The notes below the pieces were generated by a model. The model saw only the letters and a program-made list of their open reading frames with translations, ran no database searches and had not been told where the DNA came from. A stretch of DNA of 64,000 bases from Glossina fuscipes (lineage: Eukaryota > Arthropoda > Insecta > Diptera > Glossinidae), in assembly GCF_014805625.2 (NCBI RefSeq), contig NW_023998565.1:926933-990932 (forward strand). Direction: 5' to 3'. The position numbers and the translations under genes were made by a program. Below are positions 1 to 12,330 of this stretch, one piece after another; positions within the stretch are counted from its first letter, which is position 1; each line of letters begins with the position of its first letter.

Positions 1-6
1 TCAAGC

Positions 7-1517
7 ATGTTATCAAACGATGATGATTTCGAAAATTTTGTTCGAATCACGCATAGCAAGGGTACATTTAAAAGAAAAAACACAAACCAGAACGAAGGTC
101 TCAAAAAGATCATCTCTGATAAGAATAATTCATCCGTAAAAGACTTGACTGAGGATGTCAATACCACCTCCTTAAAGTCCCCGATCGCTCCCTCTAAGAA
201 TAAGCCTCCCAATAAAGACAGCTCTGTGAACAGTAACAATAATCGTAGTCCCTTAAAAGGAAAGAACTCTGACCCAACTAGTCCAAATCGTTATAGTGAT
301 GACACGATCGGTGAGTGCTACGTGTTCATTGAAGTATGTAACAATTACCTAGAGAAACCTTTTCGCCTTAACTCAGATTTATTTTTTTTCGAACACATCA
401 AAGATCTCAAATTGGATGGTTTGATTAATATCAAAACCATCAGCAATGGCAAAGCCAAACTTGGTTTTGCCACTGCGGTTGATGCCAACAACTTTATAAT
501 AAACAATGATTTTGGTCCAAAGTCTTGCAAGGCCTACATCCCTAGAATTTTCACAGAAAAATTTGGGATCGTAAAAAACATTCCACCTTCAATTAAGGAA
601 GAGGACTTCCTCAACTCAGCTACCTCTGATATTGAAATCATTTCTGTTACAAGAATCCTCAGAAGAGACCCTGCAGACAGAGAAATGTTCATCCCAACAA
701 ACAGCCTAAAGATTGGTTTCAAGGGCAAACTAATTCCCAAGAGTATAAAATTCAAATATTGCAATATTCCAGTTGACTACTTCATTCCTTCCGTCAGGCT
801 CTGCTATAATTGCGGCCGATTTGGTCACATCGCCAAATTCTGCAAAAGTAAGGAAAGCAGATGCCTGAACTGTGGCAAGTCACCGGCCTGTCGTACGGAC
901 TCATGCCTCTCAATCAAATGTCTAGGTTGCGGGTCTCTGGACCACAACGTAACATTTCGAGAGTGTCCAAAAAGAAAAAAAGAGGAAAATTTAAAAAAAA
1001 TTTTAACCATCCAGAACTTATCTTTTAGAGAGAAAAAAAAGAGAAATTCTCTAACAACCCATACAATTTACTTGAAAACTATGACGTAAACTTCCCAGCA
1101 ATGAAGGACAGCAATGCTCCTAACAATATCAGAGACCCTACTATTGATACAAATAATATTTTAATTAACAAAAACTTCAATGCAGTTTTAAAAAATAAAA
1201 CAAGTATTCCCAAGTCCTTGCGTAGAATGTCTCTCAAGACGCCCTCGACTTACAGTAACAAGTCGCAGGAGCCAAAAAAACCTACCCCACCTCCTGAAAA
1301 GCATACTTTCATCAATTACCATAAATCCACTGATATGGAGATAATTCTGGAAAAGATTTTCAGGATTCTCTCCATCTCTTCTCAAGAAGATATGCTTAAA
1401 ACCATCCAAACAGAAATAAGTTCTCTTAAATCAAAATTTGATCTTTTAAAACAAGGTACATCTGGGTCGGCCCTATCATGTTCTAACATTTCTCATGACG
1501 TCCTTCCTACAGTATAA
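7..1517 (+). pseudogene. LINE A ORF1, gag-like RNA-binding protein, one frameshift
   Basis: The predicted protein is about 503 residues. The first 100 residues are polar and low-complexity (Ser, Asn, Lys, Pro). A globular middle follows (about residues 100-260, RRM-like by position in the family). Then come three Cys-rich knuckles near residues 267-325: CYNCGRFGHIAKFC, CLNCGKSPACRTDSC and CLGCGSLDHNVTFREC. Reading is open from the ATG at 7 to a stop at 1087-1089. The A8 run at 1033-1040 carries a one-base shift: the other frame continues with NNPYNLLENYDVNFPAM and stays open to 1517. In this family ORF1 binds the element RNA to form the retrotransposition particle. ORF1 overlaps the start of ORF2 by 23 bases, as in I-type elements. 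Confidence 0.85.
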
Positions 1518-4500
1518 CATACAAAGCTTCAGGCGTAATGCCCATTCTCTTGATTTTTTCATAAATTCCAACCGAACTGACATCTTGAGTGAAATCTTTC
1601 TGTCCGATGAAAAAATTTCCGATCTCAAAATCTCAAATTACAACTCCGCTTATAAATGTAGGAGTGACGGCTATGGAGGTGTTGCCATCCTTGCCAGAAA
1701 AGGCATATCCTTCAAACAAATCCCATTTAAATCGACTGCTGACATTGTCATTATCAAAACCTCTTGTCTAAAACCTAATATCGTCATTGCTCCTTGCTAT
1801 TTCAAGCCCAACATCCCCATTCAATCTTTCCGGGATGACTTTAATCGTCTCTGTGATATGCTCAATAGTTTCCACAATGTCATAATTGCAGGAGATTTCA
1901 ATGCAAGACACCCTTGCTTTGGTGACTCCGTGTCAAACAATAAAGGCAAAGCCTTGCAAGAAATCATTAAAACTAGTAACTTCTATTGTCTGAATGATAA
2001 TTCACCAACCTATTTTCACTCTACGACCAACAATTGTGGTAGCGTGTTGGATCTTACTTTCACTAACGCAACCCATCTCATATTCAAACGGGAGGTTAAA
2101 AAAGAAATTTTCCTGGGAAACAGCCACCACCTTCTTATTCTCTTTAATGCCACCTCTATTACCTCGTACAAGATAAATGACTTTATCTCGAGGAAAAAAC
2201 TCCTAAATAATCTTATTCACGTATGTCTTGAGCCACAGGTCGAGTCTATCCAGTGCTCATTTCAACAAGAAATAATTAACGCCAAATCCGACATCCAAAT
2301 CTCGAATTCCTACTCACCAAAACCTTGGTGGAACGAGCTACTCACTTCACAATTCCGTAGATTACAGGCTGCTAAACAAAAATTTTCCAAATACCCCAAT
2401 ATTTCTAATTTTGAAGATTTCAAGTTATCACAAAAAGAATGGAAGAAATCGATTAGAAAAGCCAAAAGATGCCACCGAGCCCTCGTTATCGAAGAGCTAT
2501 GCTCAAAGAGCAATACCAAGCCATTCTGGATATTTTTAAATGGTCATCGCACCACAAAAAAGAAATACAAACACCCCATTTGGGATGATCTCAACAACAA
2601 ATCCTACGTTGAATGGCTGAAAGCTGAAGTTCCCTCGACATGTGGTCTCCAAACCTCCTTACTTAACTCTCGGATGGAAAACATCTCTCCATTCTCCCTT
2701 GATGAACTCATGCACGTCCTTAAGTTGAAAAAGAAGTCCACAGCAGCAGGCTATGACGGAATCAAATATGAAATGATAAAGGTCCTTCCCATGCCAAGCT
2801 TTCTAACCCTGCTATCTGCTATAAATGAGCGAAGGATGACCAACTCGTTTCCCACTGTTTGGCGTACAATTAAAACAGTGCCCATTCCTAAACCCGGAAA
2901 AGATCTTGAAATATTCACTAACTTCAGACCCATATCCCTCTTGCCTGTTCTTCTAAAAATTACCAACCAAATGATTAAAGAAAGACTAACAAATTTCGTG
3001 AATCACTCACACCTTCTCCCGTCAAGGTCCTTTGCTTATCAAAAAAATATCTCCACCGGTATGTGCCTTAATGAAGTCCTTTTCACAATTGCAAATGAAA
3101 AAGCAAATGGAAACCAGGTAGTCATGCTTTGCTTAGACATAAATAAAGCTTACGACTGTGTAAACTTAGCGAAACTGGACCAAATTCTATCTGATTTTAA
3201 AATCCCGACACAAAGTAGGCATTGGGTTCTCAACTTTCTTTCCTCGAGAACTCTCGTATTAGATTCACATACAGTCGAAGTTTGTGGAGGCTTACCTCAA
3301 GGTAGCTGTCTCAGCCCAGTTCTCTTCAATTTATACACAGCCGGTTTACATCAACTACAGGACAATTCTACCCATTTATTTCAATATGCTGACGATTTCC
3401 TCATCATCTCTGCTGGAAAATCATTAATGGAAGCAGTCCGTAACCTCGACACTAAAGCCAATCTTTTTCACAAACTTTGTGCAGACTTAAATCTAACTTT
3501 CAACCCGGAAAAATCAAAAGTCATTCGCTTTGCTGAGGGTCCCAAAAAAATTTTTTACATTACAATCAATGGTATAAAAATCAGTCCGTCTTCCTCTTTT
3601 AAATTTTTGGGCAGAATAATCAACTCAAGTTTAGCCACGCATGAGCATTACAAGGATAGCCTCGAAAATTGCAACACAGGCTCAAATGTCATCAAACTTC
3701 TGACCAACATTCACACCGGACTTCCACCTAGGAAAGCATTAAACGTTTACAAATCTATTGTTAGATCCAAAATTGAATATCCCTACTCTACATCGTGTAA
3801 CGCTCCTGCGTATACATTAAAAAAAGTACAAACCTTTCAAAACTCAATCCTAAGACGTTGTACCGGTTTGTCCCCCTCAACACTAACATCAATTTTACGT
3901 TCCATCTCTTATGAACTCCCCGTTGCTAAGAGAATTTATCTTGTAACTGCAAAAGAACTTCTCAAGGTAAAAATCTTCTAAGCTGCCTTCTTTGACGAGG
4001 TCGCTTCCAGACACAATCATGTCATCAGTAGTTACTCTAACTGCTTCAAAAAATTCAGTAACATCTTCAATAAAGTTAACTCAATATCCTCCTGGAATAA
4101 TATTATTCATGATAAATGCGTAGTTGAATTAAACTTACTTAATTCAATCACCAACTCAAAAAAAAATCGATCAGGGTCTTGTCTTCGAATCGCTTGTCTG
4201 CAAAAACTTAACCACTTCGTCGAAAATAACTTCAAAATATACGCAACGGATGGATCTATCAATTCGGACATCTCTAGTTTTTCAATTATTGAATACCCAA
4301 ACTTACCTATAGGAAAATTCAAAGTTCTACAAGAACTATCATCCACTTTCATTGAACTTCTGGCCATCAGACAAGCAATCATCCATGCATCTGAAATTAA
4401 GCTGAAAAAATTTGTAGTTTTCTCTGACAGCAAATCTGCTCTAATTTTAATCAAGAACAAAGACCCATTCAATAAGTATGTCTTCGAAATCTATAACCTT

Positions 4501-5066
4501 TTAAAAGACCCAAGTATTGAAAAAGGCCACATCATCTGGATCCCAGGTCACTGCGGTTTTAGTATCAATGAAAAAGCTGACTTCCATGCTCGTCAAGCTA
4601 GGTTCGATGGTACAGTTTTGTCCATAAACTACCCCCCCAGCGAAGCTTTTCTGCTAGTCAAAAAACTCATCATAAAAGAATGGAAAGATGAGTATCATGT
4701 TTTAGCTAGAGAAAAAAGTGACCGGCTGTTCTACAAAATTTACCCTTTTTTGCACCCACGCTTCTACCTAAAGGAAAATTCACGACATGGGAATTTAAAG
4801 TTCTTCACCGTCTTATGAGTAATCACACCTACGACAAGGTCTATTTTAAAATGATCAAAGTCTCCTCCTCTGACATCTGTGAGGATTGCAATATCACTGA
4901 GTCTGCCGAGCACCTTATTTTTGAGTGCAGGAGGTTTGACATCCTTAGACAAGCTTTCAGTATATTTAGCCTGTATAACAATTCATATGAAATTTTTCAT
5001 GCTGGTAACTTTAGGCATTTGAAGCAACTGACTGCCTTTATCAAATCAGCTGATTTTTCGTTCTAA
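1495..5066 (+). pseudogene. LINE A ORF2: endonuclease, reverse transcriptase, RNase H; one stop and one frameshift
   Basis: The full reading is about 1190 residues. The endonuclease domain starts at QYNIQSFRRN and contains AGDFNAR (near 1890) and GSVLDLTFT (near 2040). The reverse transcriptase has FRPISLLPV (2926), LDINKAYD (3133), GLPQGSCLSP (3289) and YADDFLI (3385), so its catalytic aspartates are intact. An in-frame TAA at 3979-3981 ends the first 828 residues, but the same frame continues through RNase H: YATDGS (4237), ELLAIRQAI (4351), FSDSKSA (4423), IPGHCG (4537). A one-base loss in the T run near 4746-4751 moves the reading into the frame that ends at 5066. That frame holds CEDCNITESAEHLIFEC, the usual C-terminal Cys/His motif. 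The enzyme nicks target DNA and reverse-transcribes its own RNA. Confidence 0.92.
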
Positions 5067-5318
5067 TTTGGCATTTATAATTTCTATTACAATCACGAAT
5101 CGCCTACACTTTTTCTTTTATCGGCATTATTAGCCGGATCTTGACAGTACAGTACCAAGTACGGTGATTTATGGATTGACAGCGGAACAGAGCCTCTCAT
5201 TGCGCACACTCTGCCACATCAGTCTACCTATGCTTGGATTTTTTCATCAATCGCTCTCAACTTCGTTTCTGGATTATGGATCTAACATTAACTTAACTGG
5301 TCCAATCCATCTCTAAAC

Positions 5319-5338
5319 AAAAAAAAAAAAAAAAAAAA
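5319..5338 (+). other. Poly-A tail of LINE A
   Basis: Twenty consecutive A mark the 3' end of LINE A. The LINE B/C family further on ends instead in (TAA/AAT)n, so the two I-type lineages in this window use different tail types. Confidence 0.9.
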
Positions 5339-6484
5339 GAGACTTTTTTTAATCCTGTGATTCGTTAGCAACAAAATTATTCATTGGATATTTCATGTTT
5401 TATTTCATATTTTAAAAATCGTATTCAAAGTTTTTTCTTCAAAATATCTTGGCACGTACAATCAATATCTGTTCCCGATGAATCTTTTCTTCTTTTATTT
5501 TTTAATTACGAAATTATTCTCAATACATGAGATATATTTTAAATAAGGGAAATAAATGCACTTACCGTCAATATATATAATTTTATAAGTTTGTTAGAAT
5601 TATTTAAAAGAAAATTTATTATTTTAAAATTTTTTGGGATCATTCTTATTTCACCTTTATGTAAATGTTTAACAAATTTCTTTTTAAAATTTTTAACCTT
5701 TTTTTTTCCTCTTTTTAAAATTTTTTTCGCAATTACTCGCTTCTTACAACTTCTTTGTGTACTTCATCTGGTTTTTCCGTTTATATCGTTTCTTAATAAG
5801 AATTCTCCTTTGTTGAGAATGGAATGGAGAATGGAGAACACAGAAATCACCGACTTGCTTTCAATAAATGCAAATCCTCCACCATGAAAAATATCCCCGA
5901 CTAAAAATATCTCAGACCATAATTATCCCCGACAATGCAAACTATTTTATACACATGTATGCATGAATCCCGGCCGCAAGCACAACTAAACACTAAACGT
6001 ACCATGCGCGGTTAAATAACCGTTTTTAAAATTTTGTTTAAAATTTCTCGCATTCAACGTTATTGTATCATCATGTAGCTTATTGACTTTTCGTAAAATA
6101 TACATACATCGAAAAGCGGGGAACGAGTTTTTATTATAGCATCAGAAAAATATGTTGTTTACTAACTACTTCGCTAAGATACATACGTTTTTTTGAAGCG
6201 GTCATTTGACCGCTCATGGTAGGATGAAATGTCAGTACGTTTAGTGTTAAATATTTACAGAAAAGGCAAGAAATTTTCTGATCGTGTTGGTGTTGATTCT
6301 CAAAAATTCTGTATGGCAATTTTATGTCTGTTCTTTATACATGTTCTATATTATAACGTTTTTAGAAGAAAAAATACATTTTTACCATAAGATCAAGATT
6401 ATCTTTTCGCTGTCTTGTGGCGTAAGTCGAAGGGGTCGCCTTAGAGTGGTCTGAGCTTGCTCGCTTCTACAGCTTACAATCAAT

Positions 6485-6612
6485 TTTAGGTTCCCTCTCC
6501 CCATATTCTCCCTACCCTCCCGTGATCCTTTCCTCTTTCCCTCCCCTCTTCGTCTTTCTCCTTTTCCCCATCCTTCTTCTATTCTTTTTCCCTTCCTCTT
6601 CTTTTTTTTTAA
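6485..6612 (+). repeat. Polypyrimidine tract
   Basis: About 128 bases consist almost only of C and T on the plus strand, with very few purine interruptions, ending in a T run. The complement is the matching polypurine tract. It is not next to any gene or element end that I can identify. Confidence 0.75.
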
Positions 6613-6768
6613 TTGTTTTATTTTTTAAAATGGAGAAAACATTTTGTATACAATAAACATTTCTTAAATCTTGCTCACATTCTAGGAAAAATGTGAAAAT
6701 GGCCATTTTTGAATGGTTTATTGGAGTTTCTAGCGGTCCTAGGACCGCGTCTGTCTCGACTAGCAACT

Positions 6769-6940
6769 CAGTTCAGTTCGAAAGGAGAAAATCAAGTGAA
6801 AGAGATAAACACTTGTATAATGTATAAAAATAAAGCGTGGTAGTTTAGTTTGAAAGGAGAGACACTTGTATAATGAAATAAAACGTGGTAGTTCAGTTTG
6901 AAAGGAGAAACACTTGTAAACACCTGTATAATTTATTCAC
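6769..6940 (+). repeat. Diverged tandem repeat, about three units of 50-73 bases
   Basis: Three imperfect copies share the core AGTTTGAAAGGAGA followed by ACACTTGTATAATG and, in two of them, an AAAGCGTGGTAG-like end. Copies begin near 6769, 6842 and 6891; the first is longer because of a small internal insertion. Confidence 0.7.
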
Positions 6941-9367
6941 TTTGTTTTTTTGCCTCCTAACTATATATATGACATGATGATAATTTCATTGAACATGCGC
7001 GAGTATTTTTTTACAATATTTAAAAATAAAAACATTTAATTTCGATTCAATAAACAACAAGGAGTACCTTGGCTCAAATATTGGATATCGGATTACCTTG
7101 GGCAAGTAGATGTGTCAGGTATCTGATAATATATTGAAACAAATAATTATTTTATTTTGATTAAAATACTTGCTGAACATTAAAATCCATTTCACTGGTG
7201 CTCAATTAAAAGGTGTTGAGTGCAATATTTTTGAATTTAAATATTTTTGAAAGCTTAGTACCCTTACGGGCTGGCTCATCACGATTTGCGAACATGATAG
7301 AAGAGCACATTTGATTACTTTCAGAATTTTAACGGACGAAGAAGACACAAGGAGAGGCGAAGGACGAAAAAGGACTGAGCAAACTCAGAATCTGGACTAG
7401 TTGTCTTGGCATATTTTATGATTTCGAGAATTTGAATCGCAAATGTTTAAACGAACGGACAAATATGTCAAAAAATGCATATATTTGAGAATGCTGCATG
7501 GATCAAAGTTAATTTTTAGTTTACTTTTTCATATAAAATTGCGATACCGAATAATTCCAAGCGGGACTCTCTTTGTTACAATTTGCTGTTTCATATAAAT
7601 TTAAACTACAATAATACTAGCATATGTTATTTATTTATAGTTTCTTTACTTTACTTACGAAAAGGAGGGATATTGCAAGTTACGTCTTCAAGACTCTAAT
7701 CGAAGAAAACCCTGAATAAAAGAAAGTGACGGTTGGCATCTCCTATATACGGACGCTTCCTAATCCGGCGGTCTGCCACCTGCCTGTGTTTTGGTGGATT
7801 ATTCAGGAGAAGTTCTACCTTGTCACATACTCTCACAACTGCAGCCAGGATTATTCTTCAAACTATGAACTTTGTTCATCAAACCAAAATCAAAACTGTT
7901 ATTGCAATTAATAGTCGGGCTGAAACAGAAAACAACGTCTCTTATCAACGAAGATGTTAAATGGGAAAAAACCTAAGATTGTAGCCTCTTAGGGTGGAGA
8001 TTTTAAATTACATGAATTTCATTGAACGTACCATTTATATTCAAATGCCTCAAATTTAAGCTGGTCTGACACGACGTAAAGTAATAAAAAAGGCATTCCC
8101 CTTCTGGACGTGAGTAGCAAAATGCTTATATACGAACTATGACGCTTAGAGTTGCGATACTCATCTCCACCGCAACTACGCTGACTTCAACTGAGAGTAA
8201 AACAATTGTGTTTACAATAACATGCTTCTTGGCGGCAGATAAACAAATCAGAAAAATCAAACACACCATACTCACACAAATTGTATACTAACTGTTATTA
8301 CTATTGTTGATCTTTTTTCATTAGTGTGATTTTCTTTGCCGACGTAATCGCATAGAAAAAAAACGTTCAAATTCGCACGCACTGCACAGCTGGTTCAAAT
8401 ACGGCAAGAGCAATAAACGCATTCAGTGTCCTATTTAACTTTGCAGCAGCAAAAAACAGCAGCAACTAAGTAAGAATATAAAAAACTAAAATATTAAATA
8501 TGTCAGTACTCATTGCCTAAGACAAAATCTACGTTTCTTAAGTAAAGGCAACGATATAAGCAGTAGCGCAAATAGTGGTAATTGTGTTCGTACAGACTCA
8601 ATTGAATTATCGTGATGACAATTGGAAAGTGGCCATACGACTACGATAAGATTTGTGCTTTCGGATCGGAGCACTAATAAAGTGTACGAAAATTCTTGAC
8701 CAACTTAACATTCAGAGTTGATTTCGCTTGACCTATACTTATCGTTTCAATAAATGAATGGGTAATTTATATTATTTATAAATTAACTACGCGGGCTTCA
8801 GGTTAATGACTGGCAGAATTTTGACGTCTATCGGTTTATCAATTTATAAATTAGCGCAGTTGGCGGAATTTTCGCAAATTATTTAAATAGAGTCAAAGTC
8901 AAGTAGTTCCACTTTTCGTTTTCTATTGTAAATGTACTAAGAAGCGGAACATTATTGTTCAAATCTAACGAAGAAGTTTTACACTCAAATCTGATTTTAA
9001 CTTAATAAGAGAATTGAGACATGTGTGAAGACGCAAGCTTCATTAGGAATACATTTATTTTGTAGAGAAAGTTCGTTTCATCTGACCGCACCGCTATAAA
9101 TCTAGACATTGGCAAACTACACTTTTGTTGCATTGTACGAACTGTTAACTCGATTTATTGTTAACATTCCAGTAACCTTCATCGATCGTTATAATGCTTG
9201 TTTAATATCGCTGGAAATGTTTTATTTGGCGTGTTGCATTACGTTGGACTTACGGCATACAATTGCAAGACAGCAAAGCTCCACTCGATGTACGATGCAT
9301 TGTAATGCATGTTTCGTTATGATATAAGTTTTAAACAATATTTAAATACACGTTGATATAACTTCAA

Positions 9368-9438
9368 GAACAAGCAACCTACACCAAAAAAGAAGAAGAA
9401 CAAGCAACCTACACCAAAAGGAAACAAGAACAGACAAC
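9368..9438 (+). repeat. Short tandem repeat with AACAAGCAACCTACACC core
   Basis: The phrase GAACAAGCAACCTACACC occurs twice, separated by an AAG-rich stretch, with a third decayed copy (GAACAGACAACC). It is a local slippage product with no coding content. Confidence 0.6.
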
Positions 9439-12330
9439 CTTCAAGTAGATTTGTTCGATATTGCGGTTAAATGTCAAAATAAATGAACAAGCATAACCTA
9501 AATTACCTTGAAATACAAAAGGTAAAACAAAGCAATTAACTGCAAAAAGGAGAAAAAAGATTTTCTCCTTCTACTGCACATTAATACAAACATACCCAAG
9601 TATTAACAATGAGTCCTTAATAGAAACCGCATAAAGTAAAAGAAACTCCATGTAGTAAAAATTTGTGGTATAAATTAACGGCTTCCCTTCAATCAGTTTA
9701 AATGGTCTAAAAGAACAATATTCTTACCACAGTGGCATTAGCACAATGCTCAAAATCCAATACAATAGACGTAATTAGCTTTACTGTAAGCTAAAATAAT
9801 ATAATTTTGAATTATTTCTGCCCTATGTATTTATAGTAACCATACGCAAAAGTTGGTAAAATTAATTTTCGGTAATTTATATACAAAAGCAACAGCAAAC
9901 CAACATCTTAATTAACAACTCGTCTAAGCTGACTCTTGCTATTCGTAGATTATTCAACGATTTTTTCGCAGTTGTAAGCTAAAATATTATTTAAAATTCA
10001 TAATTCTCGGTATCATTATTCTGTTATGTAACCAAAACTTTAAATAAACTGAAAATGTGGCAGCAAAACTTTTAATGCTAATTAAAGTTGTCTTACGAAT
10101 TCGAAAAAAAAATCGTTAGAGTTAGAGTTAAATCAAAAAAATGTAAAACTTGAATAAATCTTTCCTGTAAAGAAGAGATGAACGAAGTGATATGAGAGAA
10201 ATACTAGGGTTGAGTTTCATTAAATAATATGCTCAAACAATTTTGTTTTTTTCCAAAAAAAGCATTTAAAGTGAAATTTTGAAAAATGTTATTAACTTTT
10301 TATCGCATCACTTGAATTGATCAATTTAACAATGTGCACGTCCTCTATTTTGCAAGAAAAAAATCTATGCTTTATAAAAAACAGGACAAGGCCGACAATA
10401 AGACACCCTATATAGCTTCGTTTATAGACCCATGTCGCCCATTTAATTTTTATGTCAAATTATCGTGAATAAATTTATTCTTATAAAATATTAATAATTG
10501 GACCCTTTACCCATATAAGAGCCTACATATCCTGAGAATTCTTATAAGCGATGGTATTCAAAAAATTTCTCTGTTACTTTGCTATTATGGACCAAGATTC
10601 ACCATGAACTGTTAAAAATTGTACCTTGTTATCTTATCAATTTCAGTTTTTGTAAGAATGGTTATATGAGAAAGAGTTCAAAAATAATTGTCGCAGCCGA
10701 ACCAATTTTTTCATATCAATTTAGAAAGATGAAACAGAGCGAGTTTGCTCGAAATCCTTTGAAAATTGCAATTTTCAAAATAATGTGTTCTAAAGGGACC
10801 TACGTACGTAGGTTATTACAAGTAAAAAATTTATATTTCGCTATAAACGACTTCTTTAAGCTCACCACCCTTATCCCAATAAAAAGTAGGGAAAGAAACT
10901 GAGGAACTGAACTTTGAATACGTCATAAACATTTCTGTTGGGTTAGTTCATAGTGTAATATAATATTACACACGATTCTGAACATATATGCTGAATAACT
11001 CAAACGCGCGGAAAATGTGCTCGATTCCTAGGGGATATTTATTTCATATTCATTTATTTATTGCATATACATAATTCCGCGGTAATTTAGATTCACTTCA
11101 ACTTAGACTACGTATTAATTTTAAAGACTTTATCTTGTTAAGATTTCGGATAAAAGATAAAGGATCCTAAAATAAAAAAAAAAAAAAGGGACGGATAAAT
11201 ATGATAAATGATAAATATGATAAATATGATAATAATAAAAGTGAGCACACCGCCGACGTCTCCGCAACCGAAGCCGGCAACTGAGATTATAGTAGATAGA
11301 TTATTAGAAATAAACTTACAAGCGTTAGAGCCGCAAGGAAAAGTCCCACTATATAACAAGTTAATCCTTTACATAATAAATCAACAAAATTTAAGGTTCC
11401 TTATAAGGTAGTTAATAATTTAAACATTTTTAAAAATTGTATTTTAGAGATTGTATTTTCTTCTGCGCGACAAACAAAGCTGATCACTCACTGATACTGA
11501 TACTCATTTTACATATAATCATATTTCCGCCGCCAAAACACAGATTAACACCACTTACAGACGTTAAGCTTTTTAAACTTAATGTACTGTACTATACTGT
11601 ATGTACTGTACTAATGCACTGTTTTGCATCGGTTCGTATCAAAATAGTTTCACACAATGGCTTCGATGTTTTGTATTCTCTATTCCTTAAAATTTTTTTT
11701 TTATTTAATCTTATATCAATATTATATTTTGTGGGTAAGAAAGCAAACACACCGATAGAAAGCGCTATCTTTCCATGCAATAACAATGTTTTGTTGTTTT
11801 TCGCTTTTCTCTTTGTAATTGACGGCAAATAATCTTTATTACTGCTTTAAGAGAGACGACACTAAGAGGAGTCAAGATAATTTTTGAAACAGATGGAGTA
11901 GGCTTCTTAGCGACTTTTGAAATGTGATCTACGTTTGATTTAAGAATAGAAAAATACTACAGGTGACATTTCTACTTTCAACTGTTGTGACTAGCGAATA
12001 TGTTTTTTTTTTTTTAATTCCCCATAGTAGTTAAAGTGGAAGAATTTTGTATTCGATTTTGTTAGTGTAAGAAATTTGTATTCGGTTCTGCTAATATGAG
12101 AAATTTGCATATCAGCTAAGTGTGGATGATGTGGGTCAAAATTGCCATTATCGTTTCGCGGCCTATGCTATATTTTTATTATCTTCAGTATACCTAACTC
12201 ACTACAAATAAATATAATTCTTTCTTATGAAATAAACATACCTATAGTGATATTAAAAGATATAAGAATACTTTCTTTTTTTTCGTTCTGCTGCTGTAGT
12301 TAACTGAAAATTAACTTTCGCCTATTTATT

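Larger units (their letters stand above)
1..5338 (+). mobile_element. LINE A: I-clade non-LTR retrotransposon, nearly complete, cut by window edge at 5'
   Basis: The element has a gag-like ORF1 (7-1517), an overlapping ORF2 (1495-5066), about 250 bases of 3'UTR and a run of 20 A at 5319-5338. ORF2 runs endonuclease, reverse transcriptase, RNase H, then a C-terminal Cys/His motif. That order, together with an ORF1 carrying zinc knuckles, is typical of the I clade. Only three lesions are visible over the coding part: one in-frame stop and two single-base shifts in homopolymers. This points to a young copy. The 5'UTR and left target-site duplication lie outside the window. A decayed relative lies at 12331-14470. 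Confidence 0.93.
5339..12330. other. AT-rich spacer, no convincing gene
   Basis: No protein family could be recognised on either strand. Open frames here are short and driven by AT-rich composition; for example, the one at 5591-5887 is mostly Phe, Leu and Ile. The stretch holds a polypyrimidine tract (6485-6612), a tandem repeat (6769-6940) and a short direct repeat (9368-9438). The frame at 11208-11411 begins with a Pro/Thr-rich stretch and ends beside a possible splice donor (AG before GTAGTT at 11410), but nothing else supports an exon. Confidence 0.6.

Noticed and set aside
5591..5887. 98-codon hydrophobic plus-strand frame
   Set aside because: Translation of TTT/ATT-rich DNA; pseudo-membrane composition only.
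10579..10902. 107-codon plus-strand frame
   Set aside because: AT-biased composition, no recognisable domain, no element or gene context.
11437..11832. 131-codon plus-strand frame with an opposing 78-codon frame
   Set aside because: Both are Phe/Leu/Ile or Lys/Asn-driven by base composition; no family or splice support.
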